From Anaerolineales bacterium UBA4823 (GTDB lineage: Bacteria; Chloroflexota; Anaerolineae; Anaerolineales; UBA4823), in contig DHFN01000190.1 in NCBI GenBank assembly GCA_002402275.1, positions 1-5,840 of the forward strand: a stretch of DNA of 5,840 bases, written 5' to 3'. Under the pieces are notes generated by a model. The model ran no database searches. It was not told where the DNA came from and was given only the letters and a program-made list of their open reading frames with translations. A program made the translations under genes and the position numbers. Positions 1 to 5,260 of this stretch are shown in pieces; the stretch's first letter is position 1; each line of letters opens with the position of its first letter.

Positions 1-292
1 CATTGAAGGCATTCCAAGGGACCAAACCACACAATAAATAAACCGCAAAGATATACGGTGAATCACTTGCGTTAAACCGAACCTTGAGAAAATATGAAAA
101 AACTAATGTATAAACAACCATCATCAACAACGGTTGAGCTAATGCCCAGAGAATGCCGAAAATTGAACCTCGAAAACGTGCCTGGAAATCCTTCCAAGTT
201 AGAACGCGAATCGCATCTCGATAATCAATTAATATTCGTATGGAGGCTGGGATATAAAATAATTTACGGAATTTAGAAAAAGTGCGTTTCAA
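1..292 (-). CDS. ABC-2 type polysaccharide export permease (Wzm/TagG-like), N-terminal part
   Basis: Partial gene; the 3' end lies beyond the left edge. The frame gives 97 residues and resembles the N-terminus of ABC-2 family permeases (Wzm, KpsM, TagG) that pair with an ATPase to export undecaprenyl-linked O-antigen or teichoic acid across the inner membrane. Seen: a basic amphipathic N-terminus (MKRTFSKFRKLF), then DYRDAIRVLTWKDFQARFRG at 23-42, the usual cytoplasmic helix before the first membrane span, then GILWALAQPLLMMVVYTLVF (about 46-65), and a second hydrophobic stretch ending LCGLVPWNAF (87-96), a family-typical G-L-x-P-W-x-x-F motif. No ATG is in frame before residue 57. A TAG at 302-304 bounds the frame, so the TTG at 290-292 is the best start, although no good Shine-Dalgarno precedes it. 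It begins 19 nt after the glycosyltransferase stop, so it is probably co-transcribed. The family call is firm; the exact start is uncertain. Confidence 0.85.
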   Translation of the reverse strand, partial: MKRTFSKFRKLFYIPASIRILIDYRDAIRVLTWKDFQARFRGSIFGILWALAQPLLMMVVYTLVFSYFLKVRFNASDSPYIFAVYLLCGLVPWNAFN

Positions 293-311
293 GGAAATAT
301 ACTACCATGTA

Positions 312-1805
312 TCAAAATGGATTGCTAGTGATCCGCTTTGCTCGTACAACCTCCCTGACATACATCAAACCTCCTGCAGCGAGAAGTGCCATGGTGGGAT
401 TAAGCTGATGGCGATAGCGGCCCTGTGCCTCCAAAATAAGATGGGGCAAAAGAGTTACTAAAATCAATGAGACTATAGCCCATAAGACCATTCTATTTGT
501 CTTCCAAAAATAGATCAATCCTACTCCCCCAAACAGGAGTAAAGCCAATTTGGTGAGTTGTGCCCAAACCGTAAAACCCATTCGTAAGGTCAATAATTGA
601 ACTTTGCTCAACCTTGTTTTTACAGAATCGAAAGACCACATTAAGGCATAACGATCTGATCCAAACATGCTATCTATCTTCTCTATCGCAACCCGGATAG
701 CTTTTAATGGGTTCGAACGAATGCGATCCCAGGCGGTGTTAAACGACAAAATCGCCCGCTTGTTCTCTGGCCAGCTAGAGTAAATTTTTGAATCCTTAGC
801 AAAAGAATTGTTTACAATTTTACCCGTTCCAGCTAAAAAGGGAAAGTAACTTACTGATGATGAAAGGGGCTTGAAGGAGAATCCACCCAAGAGTGTAGCA
901 CAATAGGTCAGGAATAAGGCAATTGGTATCACGAAGCTCAACAAGGTGCAGGACAATTTGCTCCACATGGTTTTGAGAACCTTTCGCTCCTGCCATGCGA
1001 TGAGAAGCAAAAATAAAGGGAAATAAATCAAGTAGGCTGTCCGCAATATAAAACCAATGCTTAACGAAAAGCCCATAAACACTACAGCTAGCTTACTTCC
1101 ATTCTTTGTTTGATTGCTAAGGAAACTCAAGAAAGCTGCCGTGATGCAAAGGGAGGCAGCGGTCTCAGTTGCCAAAACGCTGGTCATCATGATTTCAGCG
1201 GGATACACTGCTAATAAGTATGCAGAAATCAAGCCTAACGAACTGCTATGGATTCTCTTTCCTAGAAAATAACCCAATAGAACGATAAGTGTAGAAAGAA
1301 ATACATTGAGCAATCGTCCAGCCAAAGCATCCGGCAACCAACGATAAAAAATAGATAGAAGCAATGGGTAACCCATCGGACGGTCGTAACTGTTTTGATA
1401 ATCCCCCTGAACAAATTGTATTGCCATTGAATGATAGACTAAGAAATCAGATTGCGGTCTGGTAGGAATGAGTGTTATATAAGCCAGTCGAATAAGAAAA
1501 GTACCGCCGAGAATGAAGGCAAGGGCAAGAGTTGGCTGTTTAACTTTCTGAAAAAGGGTATAAAGGATTAAACCTCCAAATGAAGTTAAAAGGACAAAAC
1601 AAAATCCAAGCCCGATTCTTTTGGCAGTCATCAATGGATTGGCAATCTCCAGCCATAGCCAATACCCGCTCCGTAGAATCCAAACTGCCCAAAGAGTAAG
1701 CAGAGCTATGAGACCCAAGTTGGGTTTTGTTTTTTCCCCGTGGTCATTTACATTGCTTTTATGTTTAATTACGTTTTTAAGAATCTCATTTATTGCATCA
1801 CACAT
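312..1805 (-). CDS. GT39-like (ArnT/PMT-type, GT-C fold) membrane glycosyltransferase
   Basis: A 497-residue polytopic membrane protein with roughly 10-12 hydrophobic spans (for example about 29-52, 63-85, 93-113, 162-182, 190-206, 213-229, 238-271, 288-308, 417-434, 439-458 and 469-483). Family-type motifs: an Asp in the first large outer loop (PQSDFLVYHSMA, D120, the GT-C catalytic-loop position), then YDRPMGYPLLLS (140-151), which matches the R-P-x-G-Y-P-L signature of GT39/GT83 enzymes, a Glu after YPAEIMMTSVLATE (E214), and GRYRHQLNP (462-470) before the last span. Such enzymes take a sugar from a polyprenyl-phosphate donor outside the inner membrane. Donor and acceptor cannot be read from sequence; a role in decorating or extending the glycan of this cluster is inferred. 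The open frame runs 74 codons further upstream, but that part lies antiparallel-free over the preceding gene in another frame and has no hydrophobic or family-like sequence, so I start at the ATG that overlaps the previous stop by 8 bp (ATGTGTGA). A GAGG lies about 14 nt upstream. Confidence 0.85.
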   Translation of the reverse strand: MCDAINEILKNVIKHKSNVNDHGEKTKPNLGLIALLTLWAVWILRSGYWLWLEIANPLMTAKRIGLGFCFVLLTSFGGLILYTLFQKVKQPTLALAFILGGTFLIRLAYITLIPTRPQSDFLVYHSMAIQFVQGDYQNSYDRPMGYPLLLSIFYRWLPDALAGRLLNVFLSTLIVLLGYFLGKRIHSSSLGLISAYLLAVYPAEIMMTSVLATETAASLCITAAFLSFLSNQTKNGSKLAVVFMGFSLSIGFILRTAYLIYFPLFLLLIAWQERKVLKTMWSKLSCTLLSFVIPIALFLTYCATLLGGFSFKPLSSSVSYFPFLAGTGKIVNNSFAKDSKIYSSWPENKRAILSFNTAWDRIRSNPLKAIRVAIEKIDSMFGSDRYALMWSFDSVKTRLSKVQLLTLRMGFTVWAQLTKLALLLFGGVGLIYFWKTNRMVLWAIVSLILVTLLPHLILEAQGRYRHQLNPTMALLAAGGLMYVREVVRAKRITSNPF

Positions 1806-2100
1806 ATTCCAAGTTTGGATCCTCGCGGATATAAGCCGGGACACTTCCCAAAAACGGCGCTTCTGGTAATCCCTGCCAGGTTCGCAGCAAGTGATAAGTG
1901 GGTGAAGTGAGCAATTGACAGGCATCAATCGCTTCCCGCCATTCTGGACGACGCAATTCCCGCACAGTTTCGATATCCGGTAAGATGCCAAAATCCCAGG
2001 CACCGCAGAGCCGGGCAACGAAGTCAATCTTATCGCCCAAGGTTTCTAAATTCTCGGGGGGCTCCTGGTCTGGATACAATGCCCCATCAATCTTAAACAT
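1798..2100 (-). CDS. Conserved-looking hypothetical protein coupled to the AbiEii-like gene
   Basis: I do not recognise this 100-residue protein. It is soluble, without signal peptide or membrane span, and rich in acidic residues, Trp and Pro. Visible stretches include DGALYPDQEPPENLETLGDK (5-24), LCGAWDFGILPD (31-42), VRELRRPEWREAIDACQLL (46-64, a likely amphipathic helix) and TWQGLPEAPFLGSVPAY (74-90). No metal-binding or catalytic pattern stands out. The ATG at 2098-2100 overlaps the upstream stop by 8 bp (ATGTTTAA) and has an AGGAG at 2111-2115, 10 nt upstream; the frame extends only to a TTG at 2119-2121, which is less likely. Its own stop overlaps the next gene by 8 bp. Its position as second gene of a pair with an AbiEii-type nucleotidyltransferase suggests a partner (antitoxin, substrate-binding subunit or accessory factor), but that is inference only. 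A frameshifted C-terminal extension of the upstream protein is the alternative; the good ribosome binding site argues against it. Confidence 0.7.
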   Translation of the reverse strand: MFKIDGALYPDQEPPENLETLGDKIDFVARLCGAWDFGILPDIETVRELRRPEWREAIDACQLLTSPTYHLLRTWQGLPEAPFLGSVPAYIREDPNLEYV

Positions 2101-2782
2101 CTCGCAAAAACTCCTGAACAAACCAGCGCCGCACCAGTTCCGCTTCAGTTCTTTGATGAGGATCAGCGATTGCCTCCAAAGGACGGGCCCTTTCTATCCG
2201 TGCAAGATGAGTGCGAACAGCTAATTTTGCTCGGTCCAGAGTTCTATCCTCATTTATAAGGGATTGACGTCTTTGCCATAATTCCCAACAGCCCGCAGCA
2301 TTATATAACCCTGATTGACAAAGCTGATAAATATCGCGAAAGTCACGCGGGGCGCCGCGTGCAACTAAAGCAACCATCTTGCTTGCCACCAAATCAGGGA
2401 GAGAATCCAGCCTTGCTCCATGAGGCCATGGTGCCATAAGGGTTTCTTCTAATTGTGCTGATCGATTGGCAATTTGAAAGCTGAATCTGGTTTGATTTTC
2501 CAAGATTAATTCAACACTGACTACATCCCCCCATTGTCTTAGGCGGGTTTTACCAAAATTTTGTAATGACTCCTCAATCGTCTTTATGATACTTTTCTGT
2601 AACTCATCTGGAAGGGGCTCAATCCACCAGGCATCTACATCATGAGTGGAGCGGTATTCATCATAATATGCTAGGGCGAAGGCACCCCCAAGTGATATAT
2701 ATTGGGTTAATCCTTGTTTTTCCAAAGCATCTAGGCAAGCTCTGGCATAGGGAGAAATTTCTTGTGGAGTTCTTGGATACAT
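2093..2782 (-). CDS. AbiEii/AbiGii-type nucleotidyltransferase-like protein (DUF1814-related)
   Basis: A 229-residue protein with the layout of the AbiEii/AbiGii nucleotidyltransferase family. Seen: LGGAFALAYYDEYRSTHDVD (31-50), the family's G-G-x-x-L block followed by R-S-T-x-D-x-D with the presumed metal-binding pair D48 and D50; then a beta-rich middle (VSVELILENQTRFSFQIA, about 88-105); then DSLPDLVASKMVALVARGAP (126-145) with the conserved Lys (K135), and RDFRDIYQL (146-154), matching the family's R-x-x-D-x-x-D-x-Y motif; the C-terminal third is helical. Known AbiEii toxins are nucleotidyltransferases in abortive-infection systems with AbiEi as antitoxin upstream; no AbiEi is present here. 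The gene lies 9 nt after rfbD and overlaps the following 100-aa gene by 8 bp. The ATG at 2780-2782 is chosen over a TTG one codon earlier; neither has a convincing Shine-Dalgarno, so translation may be coupled to rfbD. All key residues appear intact. A non-defence role as another small-molecule or RNA nucleotidyltransferase is possible. Confidence 0.8.
   Translation of the reverse strand: MYPRTPQEISPYARACLDALEKQGLTQYISLGGAFALAYYDEYRSTHDVDAWWIEPLPDELQKSIIKTIEESLQNFGKTRLRQWGDVVSVELILENQTRFSFQIANRSAQLEETLMAPWPHGARLDSLPDLVASKMVALVARGAPRDFRDIYQLCQSGLYNAAGCWELWQRRQSLINEDRTLDRAKLAVRTHLARIERARPLEAIADPHQRTEAELVRRWFVQEFLRDV
2111..2115 (-). promoter_or_regulatory. Ribosome binding site of the 100-aa gene
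   Basis: AGGAG inside the end of the AbiEii-like gene, 10 nt before the ATG at 2098-2100. It favours this ATG over the TTG at 2119-2121, which lies upstream of the site, and supports the small frame as a separately initiated gene. Confidence 0.6.
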
Positions 2783-2791
2783 CAATAGTAA

Positions 2792-3673
2792 TTATAAATC
2801 TTCCAATGCCAATTTCAATGCTTCTTGCCAAGGCGGTAATTGCAAATTAAACACCATTTGAAATTTATCGCAATTTAAGGCGGAATATAATGGGCGTCGA
2901 GCTGGTGTGGGAAAATCGGCTGATTTTGCGGGTAATATTTCCTGAACCGTTTGCTGTTTCTGATGAGGATCACTCTCGAGAATAGCTTGCGCCCACTCAT
3001 AACGACTAGCGATTCCAGAACCAGCCAAATGGTAAATTCCCTTTCGTTCTTTTATCCATAGATAAGGCTCACCTTGAACCCGAGCTAGCAACATCGCTGT
3101 GACTTCTGCCAATGCCCTCGCCCAGGTTGGGTTGCCGACCTGATCATCCACCACCCGTAATGAGGTGCGGTTGCGCGCCCAGTCTAATATCCTGGTCACG
3201 AAATTCTCTCTGCGTAAAGAATAGACCCAAGAAGTACGCAGAATAAGGTAACTTTCCCCTGATTCCTGGATCAATCGCTCGCCAGCTAGTTTACTTTGCC
3301 CATAAATATTAAGTGGGTTCGGTATATCATCCTCCACATAAGGGCTGCCTTTGTTGCCATCGAAGACATAATCAGTAGAAAAGTGGATCAAAGCAGCACG
3401 TTGTCGTTCCGCTTCCTCCGCCAGAACTCCTACCGAATGAGCGTTGATCGCCATCGCCACATCCAGTTCAGATTCGGCTTTATCCACCGCTGTATAGGCA
3501 GTGGCGTTCACAATTAGATCTGGAGTGGCTTTTCGCACCCATTCCCTTACCGAAGCTGGATTCTGCAAATCAATCTCCGGGTAATCCAGCGCGAGAACTT
3601 CGCCCAGACAACCCAGGCAGCGCTGTAATTCCCAACCTAATTGTCCAAATTTACCAAATAAGAGTGTCCGCAT
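2792..3673 (-). CDS. rfbD: dTDP-4-dehydrorhamnose reductase (RmlD)
   Basis: A 293-residue cytoplasmic short-chain dehydrogenase/reductase of normal RmlD length. It reduces dTDP-4-dehydro-L-rhamnose to dTDP-L-rhamnose with NAD(P)H, the last step of activated rhamnose synthesis. Seen: the nucleotide-binding glycine motif GKFGQLG (7-13), with Lys-Phe between the glycines; NATAYTAVDKAE (56-67), typical of RmlD; STDYVFDG (99-106); the catalytic Tyr-Lys pair in YGQSK (Y124, K128) with the Thr/Ser of STDY; DDQVGNPTWA (176-185); and ARRPLYSALNCDK (258-270) near the C-terminus, the family's R-P-x-x-S-x-L-x-x-x-K. The start is uncertain in detail: the ATG at 3671-3673 is preceded by a GTG and by no Shine-Dalgarno. 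It follows a decayed MNT/HEPN cassette rather than rfbA or rfbC directly, so the rml cluster is interrupted here. It ends 9 nt before the AbiEii-like gene. Confidence 0.95.
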   Translation of the reverse strand: MRTLLFGKFGQLGWELQRCLGCLGEVLALDYPEIDLQNPASVREWVRKATPDLIVNATAYTAVDKAESELDVAMAINAHSVGVLAEEAERQRAALIHFSTDYVFDGNKGSPYVEDDIPNPLNIYGQSKLAGERLIQESGESYLILRTSWVYSLRRENFVTRILDWARNRTSLRVVDDQVGNPTWARALAEVTAMLLARVQGEPYLWIKERKGIYHLAGSGIASRYEWAQAILESDPHQKQQTVQEILPAKSADFPTPARRPLYSALNCDKFQMVFNLQLPPWQEALKLALEDL

Positions 3674-3739
3674 CACATTTAGGAGATCATTTTTGAATTT
3701 TATTATGGACTTGCTTTCCTGCGATCTTGATATATGATT
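3674..3739 (-). other. Junction between truncated HepT and rfbD, open in both frames' shared phase
   Basis: These 66 bases separate the early stop of the HEPN remnant (3740-3742) from the rfbD start. They are AT-rich, contain no stop in the rfbD phase, and that phase is the same as the HEPN phase, so one TAA alone divides the two frames. The 22 codons do not clearly resemble either the HEPN family or RmlD. I see no ribosome binding site, promoter or hairpin in them. A three-codon frame (ATG ATC TCC TAA, 3679-3690) ends just before the rfbD start. Confidence 0.5.
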
Positions 3740-3850
3740 TTATACAACTATAGGATTATGAGTAAATTCATCTGCTGTCATCCCTCTTGTGTAGATAGCA
3801 TCAATCGCATCGAGGATATGATGTAAAAAAACAGTATCATCTTTCTTCAT
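3740..3850 (-). pseudogene. Truncated HEPN (DUF86/HepT-like) toxin remnant, 36 codons
   Basis: A 36-codon frame that begins MKKDDTVFLHHILDAIDAIY, a close match to the usual start of DUF86 HEPN proteins (M-K-x-D-x-x-x-L-x-x-I-L-x-A-I-x-x-I), followed by GMTADEF and then a TAA. Intact family members are about 110-140 residues, and their RNase motif (R-x4-6-H) lies in the C-terminal half, so this product could not be an active toxin. It overlaps the MNT gene by 14 bp, the arrangement found in real HEPN/MNT pairs, which supports the assignment. No continuation of the HEPN sequence is evident in any frame before rfbD begins 66 bases later, which points to a deletion of the 3' part rather than a simple point mutation. 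The remaining short peptide may or may not be translated. Confidence 0.75.
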
Positions 3851-4151
3851 AGATTATCACTTTGTCTTTTTCAACATAGGGCCGGATATAGGGGCTAATG
3901 TCTTCCTCACTAACCAAATCGATATCACGCCCTAAAATTGCCTTTAGTTTTTCCTCAATCTCTATCCATTTAAACAATCCTAGCTTTGGTCTGGAATGGG
4001 ATGGCTTTAGCAAAATTAATAAATCTATATCGCTTGTGTCTGTGGCATCCTGGCGTGCAATTGAGCCAAAAACCGCCAAACGCGAGATGTACGGTTTTAG
4101 TATAGGTAAAGCTTTTTGACGAATTTCTGAGAACTTGTCTTCCATAACCAT
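3837..4151 (-). CDS. MNT-domain nucleotidyltransferase (MntA-type antitoxin)
   Basis: A 104-residue minimal nucleotidyltransferase. Seen: VFGSIARQDATDTSDIDLLI (27-46), which carries the Gly-Ser of the family, the R-x-D segment, and the metal-binding Asp pair D41 and D43 in SDIDLL; a third acidic position is supplied by GRDIDLVSEEDI (74-85). In characterised HEPN/MNT pairs such as HepT/MntA, this protein adds AMP to a tyrosine of the HEPN RNase and so silences it. Here the HEPN partner, which starts inside the last codons of this gene, is cut short, so this is probably an orphan antitoxin. The ATG at 4149-4151 is chosen because GAAGG lies 7 nt upstream; another ATG two codons later and a TTG at 4176-4178 with a more distant AGGAGAG are alternatives. 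It lies between rfbA and rfbD, which are usually close together with rfbC, suggesting insertion into the rhamnose cluster. Confidence 0.85.
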   Translation of the reverse strand: MVMEDKFSEIRQKALPILKPYISRLAVFGSIARQDATDTSDIDLLILLKPSHSRPKLGLFKWIEIEEKLKAILGRDIDLVSEEDISPYIRPYVEKDKVIIYEER

Positions 4152-4217
4152 AAATAAACCTTCTGTGACGAATGCCAAAACAAAACCAAACTCTCCTTTT
4201 GATCTATTTGTTTAAAT

Positions 4218-4328
4218 TTATAATAACACGAGTTTACATTCTTTCTCTATGTAATCCTCAAGATGTTTTTGGCTCAACCAACACCTTCGGTTTATTCGTA
4301 GTTCTGTTTCAGGGACGATTTTTGACAT
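4218..4328 (-). pseudogene. Possible remnant of an excisionase/MerR-type DNA-binding domain (36 codons)
   Basis: The 239-bp gap between rfbA and the MNT gene is AT-rich and contains one small frame that reads like protein: MSKIVPETELRINRRCWLSQ followed by KHLEDYIEKECKLVLL. The middle resembles the C-terminal half of an excisionase-family helix-turn-helix domain, where a basic strand (I-R-x-x-R-R-x-x-x-S/P) is followed by the helix L-E-x-Y-I. No ribosome binding site precedes its ATG, the N-terminal recognition helices are missing, and a stop lies shortly upstream in frame, so if the resemblance is real it is a remnant. The rest of the gap (4152-4217 and 4329-4390) shows no convincing promoter, terminator hairpin or repeat. 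The assignment is tentative and could be chance. Confidence 0.25.
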
Positions 4329-4390
4329 GGAGAGGAATTATCCCCGAATAGTTGCCTTGAATATGTAGATAAATACCCGTAGTACCTATG

Positions 4391-5260
4391 TTATTTTTCT
4401 TCCTCAAGTATCCGCAGTAAATATTCGCCATACGAATTATTGACTTTCTCAGCCAAGGATCGCAATTGAGCAGCATCAATATAGTCCATCCGGTAAGCAA
4501 TTTCCTCCGGACAGGCAATCATCATCCCCTGCCGTTCTTCCACGGTCTGGACAAAATTCGCGGCTTGCAGGAGTGATTCGTGCGTTCCGGCATCGAGCCA
4601 GGCAACCCCCCGTCCCAATACCTCCACATGCAATTGACCTTTTTGCAAGTACAGGCGATTCAAATCCGTAATTTCTAATTCGCCGCGCCCAGATGGCTGG
4701 AGTTGGCTAGCCAAATCGTATACCTGTTGATCGTAGAAATACATCCCTGGTACAGCATAAGTAGAGCGAGGTTTTCGAGGTTTTTCTTCTATGCTCAAAG
4801 CCTTACCCAATGAATCAAACTGCACCACACCATAGCGGTGGGGATCCTTCACCGCATAAGCGAAGATGAGTGCACCCTGTTGCAGTTGAGCTGCTTTTTG
4901 AAGTTGAGTGGACAAACCATGCCCAAAGAAGATATTATCCCCTAGAATCAAACAAACAGGCGAACCCAGATAGAATTGCGGCTTCACGAGAAACGCATCC
5001 GCCAGCCCGCGGGGCTCAGGTTGGGCAGCATATTCAATTTTCAACCCCCACTTCCCGCCGTCTTCAATTAGATTTTGAAATTGGGGTAACGCCTCGGAGG
5101 TACTGATAATTAACATTTCCCGAATCCCAGCCAACATCAACATTGTCAACGGATAATAAATCATCGGTTTGTCATAGACTGGGAGGAGCTGTTTGCTAAG
5201 ACTGATCGTCAATGGATAGAGCCGTGTCCCTTTCCCACCCGCCAATATGATCCCCTTCAT
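4391..5260 (-). CDS. rfbA: Glucose-1-phosphate thymidylyltransferase (RmlA)
   Basis: A 289-residue cytoplasmic enzyme of normal length that joins dTTP and glucose-1-phosphate to make dTDP-glucose, the first step to dTDP-L-rhamnose and usually the feedback-controlled one. Seen: GGKGTRLYPLT (8-18), the nucleotide-binding signature; LLPVYDKPMIYYPL (25-38); LGDNIFFGHG (106-115) with the metal-binding Asp D108; IEEKPRKPRS (157-166) with the sugar-phosphate-binding Lys K160; GRGELEITDLNRLYL (191-205); and VAWLDAGTHESL (219-230) with the second metal-binding Asp D223. The C-terminal part (SYGEYLLRIL) is also typical. The ATG overlaps the rfbB stop by 4 bp (ATGA), and a perfect AGGAGG lies 6 nt upstream within the end of rfbB, so the two are surely co-translated. 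Nothing in the sequence looks damaged. Confidence 0.97.
   Translation of the reverse strand: MKGIILAGGKGTRLYPLTISLSKQLLPVYDKPMIYYPLTMLMLAGIREMLIISTSEALPQFQNLIEDGGKWGLKIEYAAQPEPRGLADAFLVKPQFYLGSPVCLILGDNIFFGHGLSTQLQKAAQLQQGALIFAYAVKDPHRYGVVQFDSLGKALSIEEKPRKPRSTYAVPGMYFYDQQVYDLASQLQPSGRGELEITDLNRLYLQKGQLHVEVLGRGVAWLDAGTHESLLQAANFVQTVEERQGMMIACPEEIAYRMDYIDAAQLRSLAEKVNNSYGEYLLRILEEEK

Noticed and set aside
94..276. A 60-codon plus-strand frame at the left end
   Set aside because: It lies opposite the ABC-2 permease frame, which has clear family motifs; the plus-strand product resembles nothing I know.
1806..2027. A 74-codon N-terminal extension of the GT39 reading frame
   Set aside because: It overlaps the 100-aa gene, has no family-like sequence, and a better ATG lies at the 8-bp overlap junction.
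4152..4217. A possible promoter for the MNT gene (TGTAAA and TATAAA-like hexamers on the minus strand)
   Set aside because: The spacing between candidate -35 and -10 boxes is wrong and the region is simply AT-rich, so no promoter can be supported.
4309..4518. A 69-codon minus-strand frame across the end of rfbA
   Set aside because: Most of it is rfbA read in another phase; the part past the rfbA stop has no recognisable sequence or ribosome binding site.
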